A stretch of 64,000 nt of DNA from Sphingomonas anseongensis (GCF_023516495.1 NZ_JAMGBC010000001.1:496001-560000); one strand, 5' to 3'; counted from the stretch's first letter, positions 13,741 through 23,315 are shown. Numbers and translations are program-made. Notes: generated by a model not told the origin, from the letters alone.

Positions 13741-14369
13741 GCGAGCTTCTCGTCCGCACCGCCACGGGCGTCGTCATGGCCGTCGTCGCACTGTTTGCAG
13801 CCTTTCAAGGCGGCTATGCCCTGGCGGTCCTCGCAGCAGCCGCGGCCACCGCCGTATTCTACGAATGGACTCGGCTCGCCAAAGGCTGGGGCGCGGCCTG
13901 GTACATCGGCGGTTTCGCCTACGCGCTGCTGGCCGCGCTCTCGCTCCTTTGGGTGCGCGAGCGTGCCGAGGATGGGCGCAGCCTGCTGCTTTGGATCTTC
14001 ATCATCGTCTGGGCGACCGACATCGGCGCCTATGTTTCGGGCCGCTCCATCGGCGGACCCAAGCTCGCTCCTGCAATCAGCCCCGGCAAGACCTGGGCCG
14101 GCTTTTACGGCGGCGTCGCGGCGGCGACCCTCTTCGGCGGGGCCTGGGTACTGACGACGGGCCTTTACTGGCTGGTCTTGCTGCTCGCTCCGCTCTTCTC
14201 GGTTGCATCTCAGGGCGGTGACCTGTTCGAAAGCTGGATGAAGAGGCGGGCGGGGGTCAAGGATTCCGGGCGGCTGCTCCCCGGCCACGGAGGCGTGTTC
14301 GACCGCCTCGACGGACTTCTCCCAGTCGCGATCCTGACCGCGCTCGCGGTCATCGCGGGCATGGCATGA
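13737..14369 (+). CDS. cdsA: Phosphatidate cytidylyltransferase
   Basis: Inner-membrane enzyme making CDP-diacylglycerol from phosphatidate and CTP, the precursor consumed by PssA at 8.7 kb. 210 residues, several membrane helices, and the CTP-transferase signature in its C-terminal part: SQGGDLFESWMKRRAGVKDS followed by LPGHGGVFDRLDGLL. It is on the short side for the family, lacking part of the N-terminal membrane region of E. coli CdsA, as in many alphaproteobacteria. Start and stop both overlap neighbours (ATGA with uppS and with dxr). Confidence 0.95.
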   Translation: MSELLVRTATGVVMAVVALFAAFQGGYALAVLAAAAATAVFYEWTRLAKGWGAAWYIGGFAYALLAALSLLWVRERAEDGRSLLLWIFIIVWATDIGAYVSGRSIGGPKLAPAISPGKTWAGFYGGVAAATLFGGAWVLTTGLYWLVLLLAPLFSVASQGGDLFESWMKRRAGVKDSGRLLPGHGGVFDRLDGLLPVAILTALAVIAGMA

Positions 14370-15526
14370 AGCGGCGGATCGCAATCCTCGGCGCCACCGG
14401 CTCCGTCGGCCGGTCGACGCTGGACCTCGTTGAGCGCTCGCCCGCGCGTTTTGAGGTGGTAGCGCTGACCGCGCGGGGCAACGTCGAGGGCCTGGCCGAC
14501 GCTGCGATGCGAACCGGAGCGAAGCTTGCGGTCATCGCCGATGAGGCGCGCTACGATGAGCTCCGCGATCGCCTCGAGGGAAGCGGATGCCGCGCTGCTG
14601 CTGGCGCCGAAGGGCTGGTCGAAGCGGCTTCGGGTGACGCTGACTGGGTAATGGCCGCGATCGTCGGTTGTGCTGGCCTCGTTCCGACCATGGCCGCGAT
14701 CGAGGCGGGCAAGACGGTGGCCCTCGCCAACAAGGAAGCGTTGGTCACCGCCGGCGCGCTGATGATGGACGCGGCGGCCCGGAGCGGCGCCACTTTGCTG
14801 CCGGTTGACAGCGAACATAACGCAATTTTCCAATGTCTTGCCGGAAGTCGTAGAGAAGATGTCTCACGCCTTGTGCTGACTGCCAGCGGTGGCCCTTTCC
14901 TGGGCTCCTCGCTCGAGCAGATGAGCGAGGCTACTCCCGACCAGGCGGTCGCCCACCCGCGCTGGTCGATGGGTGCCAAGATCTCGGTCGATTCCGCTAC
15001 CCTGATGAACAAAGGCCTGGAGCTGATCGAGGCGCACCATCTGTTCGCTTTGCCGTCCGAGCGGATCGACGTCGTCGTTCACCCCCAGTCGGTCGTTCAT
15101 TCGCTCGTCGAGTTCGTCGACGGATCCATGCTCGCCCAGCTCGGTAGCGCCGACATGCGGATCCCGATCGCCTACACCCTCGCGTGGCCCGAACGGATGG
15201 CGACGCCTTCGCAGCGGCTGTCGCTGACCGAGATCGGCCGGCTGGACTTCGAGGCCCCCGACCTCGAGCGCTTCCCGGCGCTTCGCCTTGCGCGCGAGGC
15301 GCTGGAGCGCGGGGAAGGGGCGGCGATCGTCCTCAATGGGGCGAACGAGATCGCCGTCCAGGCTTTCCTCGAGGGTCGGATCGGCTTCTGCGACATCAGC
15401 CGGACCGTCGAGCGGGCGCTTGGCGAAATCGATGCCTCGAGGCCGCGCTCCGTAGAGGAAGTAGTTGCACTCGATGGGGAAACGCGCGACCGGACCAGCG
15501 CACTTATTGCCGAAAGCCGCCCGTAA
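14366..15526 (+). CDS. dxr: 1-deoxy-D-xylulose 5-phosphate reductoisomerase
   Basis: First committed enzyme of the MEP isoprenoid pathway, NADPH-dependent; it ultimately feeds UppS next door. 386 residues. The NADPH motif GATGSVGRSTLDL is at the N-terminus; ALANKEALVTAG, the metal site PVDSEHNAIFQCL, and the flexible-loop region with HPRWSMGAKISVDSATLMNK are all intact. ATG overlaps the cdsA stop by 4 bases; the TAA stop shares one base with the rseP ATG. Confidence 0.98.
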   Translation: MKRRIAILGATGSVGRSTLDLVERSPARFEVVALTARGNVEGLADAAMRTGAKLAVIADEARYDELRDRLEGSGCRAAAGAEGLVEAASGDADWVMAAIVGCAGLVPTMAAIEAGKTVALANKEALVTAGALMMDAAARSGATLLPVDSEHNAIFQCLAGSRREDVSRLVLTASGGPFLGSSLEQMSEATPDQAVAHPRWSMGAKISVDSATLMNKGLELIEAHHLFALPSERIDVVVHPQSVVHSLVEFVDGSMLAQLGSADMRIPIAYTLAWPERMATPSQRLSLTEIGRLDFEAPDLERFPALRLAREALERGEGAAIVLNGANEIAVQAFLEGRIGFCDISRTVERALGEIDASRPRSVEEVVALDGETRDRTSALIAESRP

Positions 15527-16641
15527 TGCTCGCGCAACCCCCCGCATGGCTGATCATTGTCGCGTTCGTATGCGCGATGGGTCCGCTCGTGTTCATCCAC
15601 GAGCTTGGCCATTATGCCGTCGGCCGCCTGTTCGGCGTGGGGGCGGAGACCTTCTCGATCGGCTTCGGGCGAGAAATCACCGGCTGGACCGACCGCACCG
15701 GCACCCGCTGGAAGGTCGGCTGGCTCCCTCTCGGCGGCTACGTCCGCTTCGTCGGCGACGAAAGCCATGCGGGCGAGTCCGACGCGCCGCACGAAACTGA
15801 CCCGCGCAGCTTCGCCGGCAAGCCCGTCTGGCAGCGGTTCCTGATCGTCCTTGCCGGGCCGGTGGCCAATTTCCTTCTGGCGTGGGTCATTTTCGTCGCT
15901 TTTTTTACCCTGGTCGGCGCGCCCCTGACCAATGTCGTCGGGGCGGTTGAGAAGGGGTCGGCGGCCGCTGCCGCCGGCATTCAGCCTGGTGACCAGATCG
16001 TGGCGATCGCCGGACGTCCGACTCCGACCTTCTCCGACGTGTTCAGCACCGTCGTGGTTCGTCCCGACGAGACCGTGAGCGTGAAGATCAAGCGCGGCGA
16101 CGCCCTGGCCGTCTTCCCGGTCCACCTCCGCAAGGAGATGATGGACGATCCGGCCGGCACCAAGTTCGAGCGCGGGATCCTCGGCGTTCGCCCGACGACC
16201 GGGGTGAGCGAACCTGTCGGCATCGTCGAGGCGGTCCCCCTTGCCGCTTCCTTCACAATCGGGATGACTCGTTCGATCGTCGACGGCATCGTCCAGCTGG
16301 TCAGAGGCCGGATTTCTCCAAAGCAGCTCGGCGGGCCGATCAAGATCGCGCGCGTGGCCGGCGAAGGGGCAGCGCAGGGGCCGCTGGCGTTCGTCAGCCT
16401 GCTCGCGTTGCTTTCAATTAATCTCGGATTCATCAACTTGTTGCCAGTCCCCATACTGGATGGCGGCCATCTCTTTTTCTATGCAGTCGAAGCGGTTCGC
16501 CGGCGTCCGGTCAGCGTCCAGGCGCAGGAATGGGCGTTTCGCGGAGGCCTTGCACTGCTCGTCGCGTTACTGTTCTTCACGACCGTGAACGATCTCGGCT
16601 CATTCGGCGTCTGGGAACGGCTCGGGCGCTTGATTGGCTAG
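15526..16641 (+). CDS. rseP: RIP metalloprotease RseP (site-2 protease)
   Basis: Membrane-embedded zinc protease that cleaves anti-sigma factors and remnant signal peptides. 371 residues. The first helix carries the zinc-binding HELGH (about residues 25-29), a PDZ domain sits in the middle (around GIQPGDQIVAIAGRP), and the C-terminal helices contain NLLPVPILDGGHL with the third ligand Asp. Only one PDZ domain is apparent, as in many alphaproteobacterial forms. Start TAATG overlaps the dxr stop; bamA follows after 75 bases. Confidence 0.97.
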   Translation: MLAQPPAWLIIVAFVCAMGPLVFIHELGHYAVGRLFGVGAETFSIGFGREITGWTDRTGTRWKVGWLPLGGYVRFVGDESHAGESDAPHETDPRSFAGKPVWQRFLIVLAGPVANFLLAWVIFVAFFTLVGAPLTNVVGAVEKGSAAAAAGIQPGDQIVAIAGRPTPTFSDVFSTVVVRPDETVSVKIKRGDALAVFPVHLRKEMMDDPAGTKFERGILGVRPTTGVSEPVGIVEAVPLAASFTIGMTRSIVDGIVQLVRGRISPKQLGGPIKIARVAGEGAAQGPLAFVSLLALLSINLGFINLLPVPILDGGHLFFYAVEAVRRRPVSVQAQEWAFRGGLALLVALLFFTTVNDLGSFGVWERLGRLIG

Positions 16642-16716
16642 GGCGCATGGGGCAGGGCTGCACATCCACAGGCCGCAGCGTTCGCGAAGCGGCACAGCAT
16701 TCAAGGGCGGGAACGC

Positions 16717-19440
16717 GTGACTCCAGATAAAGCGAACATTTCCAGGCGTGCGGGTGCCATTCTTCTGGTCGGCACAATCATCGGTGGCTGGTCCGCGCCG
16801 CTCCTTGCCCAGGACACGAGCCAACCGCAGCCGGCGCAGGCGCCTGCTGCGACTCCACAGGCAACGCCCCCGGCCCCGACGACCCTGACCGCTCCTGAAG
16901 CCGCGGGAACGATCCGCTCGATCGCGGTCCGGGGAAGCCAGCGCCTCGAACCGGCGACGATCATCTCCTACGCAAATCTTCAGCCGGGCCAGACCTACAC
17001 CGCCGAAACGCTGGATCAGGCGCTGAAGGATCTCTACGCGACCGAGCTGTTCGCCGACGTGGTGATTACCGGCGCGGAAACCGGGAACATCGTGATCACT
17101 GTCCAGGAGAACCCGGTCATCAACCGGATCGTCCTGGAGGGGAACAAACGGCTCAAGTCCGACAAGATCACTCCGGAAATCCAGCTCAAGCCGCGCGAGA
17201 TCTTCACTCGCTCCAAGGCCCGGGCTGATGTCGACCGGATCATCGAGCTGTACAAACGCCAAGGCCGCTTCGCCGCCCGCGTCATTCCCAAGATCGTTGA
17301 GCAGGACCAGAATCGCGTCGACCTGATCTTCGAAATTTACGAAGGCCCGGTGTCGAAGATCCGCAAGATCAACATCATCGGCAACCAGACTTTCGACGAT
17401 GGGCGCCTGCGCAAGGAAATGTACACTCGCCAGGCGGGCGGAGTGCTCGGCTTCCTCAAATCGAACGATACCTATGATCCCGACCGCCTGGCCGCAGACC
17501 AGCAGAAGCTTCGCGCCTTCTACCTGACGGAAGGCTATGCCGACTTCCGCGTCGCCTCCGCGCTTGCCGAGCTTACGCCCGACCGCCGCGACTTCATCAT
17601 CACCTACGTCGTCGAGGAAGGCCCCAGGTACAAGTTCGGCCCGGTGACGGCGGACAGCGCGCTTCGCGACCTGCCCAAAGAAAAGATCATGCAGCAGGTG
17701 CATATCCAGCAGGGCGAGTGGTTCAACGCAAAGGCCGTCGAGGACACCGTGACCGCGCTCAACGAGACCGCGGGCAACCTTGGCTACGCGTTCGCGGACA
17801 TCAATCCGTCGTACAAGCGCAACCCCGAAACCCACACGATGGACGTGACCTTCCGCGTCGGCGAAACACCGCGGGTGTATGTCGAGCGGATCGACGTCAA
17901 CGGGAACACCATCACGCACGACAAGGTCGTCCGCCGCGAATTCCGGGTGAACGAAGGCGACGCCTTCAACGCCATCAAGATCAGGCGATCGCAGGACCGG
18001 ATCCAGTCGCTCGGCTATTACCAGGACAATATCGAGGTAAAGCAGACGGAAGGGTCGGCTCCCGACCGCGTGGTCCTGGGCGTCGACCTCGAGGAGAAGG
18101 CGACCGGCCAGCTTCAATTCTCCGCCGGCTACTCGAGCATCGAGAGGTTCCTCGTCTCGCTCGCGGTGTCGCAGAACAATTTCCGCGGAATGGGGCAGAG
18201 CCTCGACGCGGGCGTGAGCTGGTCGCGCTATTCCAAGTCGATTTCGGCGGGGTTCACGGAGCCCTACCTGTTCGACAAGCAGATCCTGCTCGGCGGGCAA
18301 ATCTTCCGCCGCGACTATAATGCGTTCAACTTCCTCGGCGGCGAGCGGAACACCACCTACCGGCAGCTCAGCACCGGCGGCGGCTTCCGCCTTGGCTTCC
18401 CGCTCACCGAGTTCATGACCTGGGGCACGCGCTACTCGCTGACCTGGGACAAGGTCACGCTCAGCAAGGCGCTCTACTTCACCGATCCGGACCTCGTTCC
18501 GGACCCTGACGGAAGTGGTCCGCTGACAGGGAGCAACGGACCGTTGCCGCTGGCCTGCGATCCGCTCAAGGCCGGCCGCTATCTTTGCGACGAGCTCGGT
18601 TCGAGGCTGACCTCCTCGGTCGGCCACTCGCTGGCTTTCGACAACACCGACGGAATCCATCCGACCCGCGGGCAGAGGTTCGTTTTCAGCCAGGATTTTG
18701 CGGGGCTCGGCGGTGACGTGAAATATCTGCGCACGCGCGCCGATGGCACGAAATATCACAGCTTCGGCGGCGGCTGGATCCTGTCGGCGCATCTGGAGGG
18801 AGGGCACATCCTCCCGCTGAAGAAGAGCAATGAGCCAGGTGTTGACCCGATTCGCCTGACCGACCGATTCTTCGGCAACGACATGCGCGGCTTCGATATC
18901 CGCGGCATCGGCCCAAGGATCATCCGCGTTCCCTATGACGACACGGGCAATCTTTCCGAAGTCAACTTCGACAAGATGGAGACGACCAACGGCACCCGGC
19001 TGGTCAGCGACGCGATCGGCGGCCATTCCTACTATATGGGCCGGATCGAGCTCGAAGTTCCGACGAGCTCTTCGATCCGAAGCCTCGGCCTTCGCCCGTC
19101 GGCGTTCGTGGACGTCGGCTCGGTGTGGGGCCTCAAGACGCCCAGCCTGATCGACATTCCCGGCACCTGCAACCCGGTGGACATCACTGGCGGCGCGACC
19201 CAGATCGTGCTTGCACCGGGCCAGACCGCTGCCAATTGCCCGACGTCGAACTACACCTTCATTCCGGGCTTCAAGGAAATCTTCCTCGGAAGTTCGCCCA
19301 AGCCGCGGCTTTCGATCGGCTTCGGGGTCAACTGGACCTCGCCGTTCGGCCCGCTGCGCATCGACATCGCCAAGGCCTTGCTCAAGCAGAAGGGCGACGA
19401 CACCAAGCTCTTTTCATTCAACGTAGGAACGCAATTCTGA
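16717..19440 (+). CDS. bamA: Outer membrane protein assembly factor BamA
   Basis: Omp85-family barrel that inserts outer membrane proteins. 907 residues: signal peptide with hydrophobic segment ending near LLAQ, a Pro/Gln/Thr-rich linker (about residues 35-55), five POTRA repeats to about residue 440, then the barrel, which has the RGF-type lid motif in the MRGFDIRGIGPR region and the RPR-like PKPRLSIGFGVNWTSPFGPLRID end. It ends in F (NVGTQF), the usual barrel C-terminus. GTG start. The stop overlaps the ATG of the Skp-like gene by one base. Confidence 0.97.
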   Translation: MTPDKANISRRAGAILLVGTIIGGWSAPLLAQDTSQPQPAQAPAATPQATPPAPTTLTAPEAAGTIRSIAVRGSQRLEPATIISYANLQPGQTYTAETLDQALKDLYATELFADVVITGAETGNIVITVQENPVINRIVLEGNKRLKSDKITPEIQLKPREIFTRSKARADVDRIIELYKRQGRFAARVIPKIVEQDQNRVDLIFEIYEGPVSKIRKINIIGNQTFDDGRLRKEMYTRQAGGVLGFLKSNDTYDPDRLAADQQKLRAFYLTEGYADFRVASALAELTPDRRDFIITYVVEEGPRYKFGPVTADSALRDLPKEKIMQQVHIQQGEWFNAKAVEDTVTALNETAGNLGYAFADINPSYKRNPETHTMDVTFRVGETPRVYVERIDVNGNTITHDKVVRREFRVNEGDAFNAIKIRRSQDRIQSLGYYQDNIEVKQTEGSAPDRVVLGVDLEEKATGQLQFSAGYSSIERFLVSLAVSQNNFRGMGQSLDAGVSWSRYSKSISAGFTEPYLFDKQILLGGQIFRRDYNAFNFLGGERNTTYRQLSTGGGFRLGFPLTEFMTWGTRYSLTWDKVTLSKALYFTDPDLVPDPDGSGPLTGSNGPLPLACDPLKAGRYLCDELGSRLTSSVGHSLAFDNTDGIHPTRGQRFVFSQDFAGLGGDVKYLRTRADGTKYHSFGGGWILSAHLEGGHILPLKKSNEPGVDPIRLTDRFFGNDMRGFDIRGIGPRIIRVPYDDTGNLSEVNFDKMETTNGTRLVSDAIGGHSYYMGRIELEVPTSSSIRSLGLRPSAFVDVGSVWGLKTPSLIDIPGTCNPVDITGGATQIVLAPGQTAANCPTSNYTFIPGFKEIFLGSSPKPRLSIGFGVNWTSPFGPLRIDIAKALLKQKGDDTKLFSFNVGTQF

Positions 19441-20021
19441 TGAAACATCTTCTCCTTTCCGCCGCGGCTGCGGCGATCATGCTGGTGCCCGCTTCGGCAC
19501 AGGCGCAAGCTGTTCCGGGTGCGGTCGTCGCTGTCGTCGATCTCGAAAAGGTCACGTCGGACTGCAACGCATGCAAGACTGCCCGGGCTGCTCTTCAGGG
19601 CCAGGTGAATGCCTACAACTCCCGCAAGCAGGCGCTGGCGACTCCGCTCGAAGCCGAGCAGAAGTCGATCCAGGCGGCTATCGACGCCCTGAAGGGCGCG
19701 GCACCGGACGCGGCTCTCCAGGGGCGGATGCAGGCGTTCGAAACCAAGCGTCAGCAGGCGGCCACACAGATCGCAACGCAGGAACAGCAGATTCAGCGGA
19801 ACTCCGCATATGTGTCGCAGCAGGTCCAGGCGAAGCTCAACCCGATCTTCCAGCAGGTCATGCAGCGTCGCGGGGCCAACCTGCTCATTGAAGTGGGAAC
19901 GACGCTCGCAATCGCTCCGACCGTGGAAGTCACCAATGACGTGCTCGCCGGGCTGAACGCGGCCCTTCCGTCGCTCCAGGTCGTCGCTCCGGCCCAGCCG
20001 AAGCAGCCGCAGGGGCGGTGA
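19440..20021 (+). CDS. OmpH/Skp family periplasmic chaperone
   Basis: 193-residue exported protein: signal peptide [24 protein letters not shown], then a strand with VAVVDLEKV, a long Gln/Ala-rich coiled-coil pair (about residues 55-135), and a returning strand with [14 protein letters not shown]. This is the Skp/OmpH layout, a trimeric jellyfish-like holdase for unfolded outer membrane proteins. It contains two Cys (DCNACK) just after the first strand, which is common in sphingomonad members but not in E. coli Skp. It sits between bamA and fabZ; its stop overlaps the GTG of fabZ. Confidence 0.9.
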   Translation: MKHLLLSAAAAAIMLVPASAQAQAVPGAVVAVVDLEKVTSDCNACKTARAALQGQVNAYNSRKQALATPLEAEQKSIQAAIDALKGAAPDAALQGRMQAFETKRQQAATQIATQEQQIQRNSAYVSQQVQAKLNPIFQQVMQRRGANLLIEVGTTLAIAPTVEVTNDVLAGLNAALPSLQVVAPAQPKQPQGR

Positions 20022-20494
20022 GCGAAGCCGCGGAAGGGAAGGGGCTAGGCCCGCTGGACATCCGGCGGGTTATGGCCGCGCTTCCGCACCGCTACCCCCT
20101 GTTGCTCGTCGACAGGGTCGAAAGCCTCGACCCGGACGGCGGCATCGTCGCCATCAAGGCGGTGACGATGAACGAGCAGTTCTTCCAAGGGCATTTCCCG
20201 GGGCGGCCGATCATGCCCGGAGTCCTGATCGTCGAGGCTCTCGCCCAGGCGGCAGGAGTGCTTGCCGTCGAATCGCTGGGCCTCGCCGGGTCCGGCAAGC
20301 TCGTCTATTTCATGGCGATCGAAGGCGCGAAGTTCCGCGCCCCGGTCGAGCCGGGCGTGCTGCTTCGCCTTGAAGTCCAGTTCGTCCAGAAGCGGCCGAC
20401 GGTGTGCAAGTTCGCCGGCCGCGCACTGATTGAGGGAAAGGTTGTAGCGGAGGCCAATTTCACCGCGATGATCGCCGATCCTCCGTCGGACTGA
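20018..20494 (+). CDS. fabZ: 3-hydroxyacyl-[acyl-carrier-protein] dehydratase FabZ
   Basis: Hot-dog-fold dehydratase of fatty acid synthesis, 158 residues. Motifs: [14 protein letters not shown], and the catalytic region [23 protein letters not shown] containing the active His and Glu. GTG start overlapping the stop of the Skp-like gene. In most Gram-negatives the order is bamA-skp-lpxD-fabZ-lpxA; here lpxD and lpxA are missing on both sides and fabZ is the last gene of the run. The TGA stop abuts the stop of the convergent receptor gene within TGATCA. Confidence 0.97.
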   Translation: MSEAAEGKGLGPLDIRRVMAALPHRYPLLLVDRVESLDPDGGIVAIKAVTMNEQFFQGHFPGRPIMPGVLIVEALAQAAGVLAVESLGLAGSGKLVYFMAIEGAKFRAPVEPGVLLRLEVQFVQKRPTVCKFAGRALIEGKVVAEANFTAMIADPPSD

Positions 20495-22366
20495 TCAACG
20501 GCCGCCGAGACGTACCCCGGCAAAGACCGCTCGCCCTTCGGTCCGGTAGCCGACCACATCCTGGTATTTCGCGTCGAACAGGTTCGACACACGTGCGAAA
20601 AGCTCGACCCCGGGCCGAACGGGATAGGCGACCCGCCCCCCCGCTAGCCAATAGGCTTTGAGGCGAACCTTCTGCGCCGGAAAGACGTCGAAGTTGGTGT
20701 CGCTCCGGGTACCCACATAAGCGACACTACCGCCGTAGGTGAGGCGGCCGCTGGCGCCGTCGAGGGCGAGCGATCCGCTGTGTTTGGGCCGCCGAACCTC
20801 GCGCAACTGCGATGATGGAATAGCGCCCGGCTCGGTCGCATGGAGATAGGCGTAGGTGGCGCTCAGCCGCAGCTGCTTGCCCAGCTTCCAGCCGAACTCC
20901 GCTTCAATCCCCGACCGGTGGCTAGAGGTGGAGCGATTGGCAGTGGTCGAGGTAAAGGTCGCCGGATCGAACAGGTCGATGATCTCGTCGTGGAGTGTCT
21001 GCTTGTAGCCCGTGACCGCGGCGTCGATCGGTCCTCGCCTGAAGCGCAGCGAGGCTTCGAACCCGCGTGAGCTCTCGGGCTTCAGCGACGGGTTGCCGAT
21101 GAAGGTCCCCGGAAACACTCCGAAAAGGTCGAAGAAGGTGGGCTGGGCGATCCCTTCGGAATAGGAAGCTGCGATCGAGAAGCCGCCACCCACAGCGAAG
21201 AGCGCCGAAGCTCTTACCGTGGTCGCATCGGCGAAGGCACTAAACGAATCCCGGCGGACCGCGATGTCCGCCACAAGCGGTTTCAGCTCCGCGCGCCACT
21301 CGGCCGTGACGGCATCGTGGCTGCGATGGCGATGCTGGTCGCTGGCGTTGAAGAAGATGATGTCGCTCGCTTCGAAGGTCTCGCGGTCGTGGTCAAGCGC
21401 AACGATGGCTGTGTGGCGCACCGGGCCGGTTGAGAAGCGATATTCAAGCTGGCCGTTGACGGTCCATCGATCCCCCGCAGTCCGGTTGATCTCCCCATTG
21501 CCGATGAAATTGCGGTTCGACGAGCCGAGCAGCGACGTTGCGATGCTTCCGCTCAGCCCGCTGACCTCATCGCCGCCCTTCAGCCACAGACGTCCCGCAG
21601 AAAGACGGTTCCTGGTGTTGTCGAGCGTGTCGGTATGCTGGAACGGCGGGTCGGGATTGAACCCGTCGAATTCGCTTCGGCCGTCCAATGAGAATGCGGC
21701 TGCACCAACCTCGAACCCCGGAGCAAACTCCCAGCTTCCGCGGATACGGCCCGAAAGGTTGCGGTAGCCGTCGCGGTCGCCCTCGCCATTGAAGCTGTCG
21801 ATGCCGGTGGCTCGCTGCCACCCAATTGCGCCGGCGAGGGTTGCGTTGGAGGAAACGAGCTGGCCAGAAGCCGAAAGTCGCCGGAAACCGAAGGAGCCGG
21901 CTTCTCCTGCCGCCGAATAGCCAGGCTCCGTAGGAGCAAGGCCGTTGACTGCTATCACGCCGCCGATGGCGTCCGACCCCCACAGCGCCGATTGCGGCCC
22001 GCGGACCACCTCGATGCGCGAGATCATGTCGGAATTGAGGAGCTCAAACCTCGGCGTGTCGTTCGCGGCCGGATCGTTGGCGCGGATTCCGTCGATGAAC
22101 AGCAAAGTGTGATTGGCTTCGGCACCGCGAATCCGGACCTCGGCGAAGCTGCCAGCGGGACCACTGGTTTCGACCGCTGCCGACGGGACCAGCCGGAGCA
22201 GCGACACGGCGAGCGGATCGCCCAGCCTTTCGATCTGCTCCTGGTCCCGCACCGTCGTGCTCGCGGCAGATTTCGACCGTTCTTCAGGCGCCCGCGATGC
22301 GGTGACGACGATTTCGGGGGTGGCGTCGGCCGCGGCGAGAGAAGTGAGCAACAGGGAAATGAGCAT
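20495..22366 (-). CDS. TonB-dependent receptor, BtuB-like (cobalamin uptake)
   Basis: 623-residue outer membrane receptor: signal peptide (MLISLLLTSLAAADA), a TonB-box-like EIVVTASR, a plug domain with VRIRGAEANHTLLFIDGIR and RIEVVRGPQSALWGSDAIGG, then a 22-strand barrel. These are BtuB/CirA-type features. The vitamin B12 substrate is inferred from the cobalamin riboswitch directly upstream. Start ATG 22366 is preceded by AAGGAGG at proper spacing, so an in-frame extension to 22441 is rejected. It converges on fabZ with no gap. No btuCDF genes are adjacent. Confidence 0.92.
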   Translation of the reverse strand: MLISLLLTSLAAADATPEIVVTASRAPEERSKSAASTTVRDQEQIERLGDPLAVSLLRLVPSAAVETSGPAGSFAEVRIRGAEANHTLLFIDGIRANDPAANDTPRFELLNSDMISRIEVVRGPQSALWGSDAIGGVIAVNGLAPTEPGYSAAGEAGSFGFRRLSASGQLVSSNATLAGAIGWQRATGIDSFNGEGDRDGYRNLSGRIRGSWEFAPGFEVGAAAFSLDGRSEFDGFNPDPPFQHTDTLDNTRNRLSAGRLWLKGGDEVSGLSGSIATSLLGSSNRNFIGNGEINRTAGDRWTVNGQLEYRFSTGPVRHTAIVALDHDRETFEASDIIFFNASDQHRHRSHDAVTAEWRAELKPLVADIAVRRDSFSAFADATTVRASALFAVGGGFSIAASYSEGIAQPTFFDLFGVFPGTFIGNPSLKPESSRGFEASLRFRRGPIDAAVTGYKQTLHDEIIDLFDPATFTSTTANRSTSSHRSGIEAEFGWKLGKQLRLSATYAYLHATEPGAIPSSQLREVRRPKHSGSLALDGASGRLTYGGSVAYVGTRSDTNFDVFPAQKVRLKAYWLAGGRVAYPVRPGVELFARVSNLFDAKYQDVVGYRTEGRAVFAGVRLGGR

Positions 22367-22457
22367 CGGGAACCTCCTTGAACGACTGCAGCTGTCGTCT
22401 CGGAGGCGCCGGCTGCCGCGATGGCGTCCGGCTCCACGCATCTCGGCTGTTCCCGGC

Positions 22458-22600
22458 CGGGGTGCGGACGACGGACGGGGGCAGGTTCCTGACTAGCCGC
22501 TCGAAAGCGGCTTCACAGTTGCGGGCACAGCGCCGGAATTCCACCGGCTTCCCTTTTGACCGCCCCCGCCGAAGCTTGGCTTCGTGGGCGGCACCCTCGT
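22458..22600 (-). promoter_or_regulatory. Cobalamin (AdoCbl-type) riboswitch
   Basis: Read on the minus strand, the stretch from about 22553 to 22511 matches the conserved core: GGGAAgcCGGTGgAAtTCC, then GCTGtgCCCGCAACTGTgA. The B12 box follows as AGTCAGGAaCCTGCC at 22494-22480. The closing stem can pair GGGTGC (22596-22591) with GCACCC (22465-22460). It lies about 95 bases upstream of the receptor ATG on the same strand. Exact ends are estimated. Binding of cobalamin would be expected to shut off the receptor by blocking translation or ending transcription. Confidence 0.93.
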
Positions 22601-22687
22601 CGCGGACTGGCTAAGTCTCGCCGCGGACAATTGTCAATCGAGCGCCGGGGTGGTTATGAACGGCTGATGCAAAGACTGGGACTGACG

Positions 22688-23227
22688 ATGGACAAGAACG
22701 CCCGACTGCTTGCGCTTCTCGCCGCGATCTTCGCGGCGGCCGCGATGCGCCTGCTTCCTCATCCACCGAACTTCTCTCCGATCGCTGCGATGGCGCTGTT
22801 CAGCGGCGCCTACATGCCGCGGCGGCTGACGGCGTTCGTCGCTCCCTTTGCTGCGCTGCTGATTAGCGACGCGCTCCTTGGCGGTTTCTACCCGGGCATG
22901 AACTTCGTCTATCTCAGCTTCGGGCTCACGGTGTTGATCGGCTGGCTGGTCGCCAGGCAAAAGACCGCGGTGACCATCGGCGCCGCAGCGGTCGCAAGCT
23001 CAGTCATGTTCTTCGTCCTCACCAATTTCGGCATGTGGCTGTTCAGCGGCATCTATCCGCTGACGAGGGAAGGGCTGGTCGCCTGCTACGTCGCCGCGAT
23101 CCCGTTCTTCCAGAACACGCTCGCGGGCGACCTCACCTTCACGGCGGCGCTGTTCGGCGGTTTCGCGATTGCGGAGCGGTTCCTGCCGGCCATTCGCCAA
23201 GCTCGCCCGGCCCACGCCAGGGCCTGA
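22688..23227 (+). CDS. DUF6580-type putative transport membrane protein
   Basis: 179-residue integral membrane protein with five or six hydrophobic segments and a conserved early motif [17 protein letters not shown], the look of the DUF6580 family (small putative transporters resembling ECF S components). It is divergent from the riboswitch-controlled receptor and could be the inner-membrane partner for the same vitamin, but no riboswitch lies on its own strand. Start is uncertain: ATG 22688 ([13 protein letters not shown]) fits the membrane topology; ATG 22667 is in frame. Assignment rests on my recognition of the motif, not a search. Confidence 0.65.
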   Translation: MDKNARLLALLAAIFAAAAMRLLPHPPNFSPIAAMALFSGAYMPRRLTAFVAPFAALLISDALLGGFYPGMNFVYLSFGLTVLIGWLVARQKTAVTIGAAAVASSVMFFVLTNFGMWLFSGIYPLTREGLVACYVAAIPFFQNTLAGDLTFTAALFGGFAIAERFLPAIRQARPAHARA

Positions 23228-23278
23228 CTGCGGTTGCATCGCGCGGCCTCAGCCTCTATGGGGCCGCGACGCCTTTCC

Positions 23279-23297
23279 GGCTGGTCGGAAACCAGCC
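23279..23297 (+). promoter_or_regulatory. Hairpin in the rpmE leader
   Basis: GGCTGGT-CGGAA-ACCAGCC forms a perfect 7-base-pair stem ending 6 bases before the ribosome binding site of rpmE. There is no T-run, so it is not a terminator. It could be a binding site for L31 autoregulation, as structured L31 leaders are known in other bacterial groups. Confidence 0.4.
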
Positions 23298-23315
23298 AAA
23301 CCCAAGGAAAAGACA

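Noticed and set aside
16600-19026. 808-residue open frame on the minus strand across bamA
   Set aside because: Shadow of bamA, whose POTRA and barrel motifs are clear; the antisense product has no recognisable domain.
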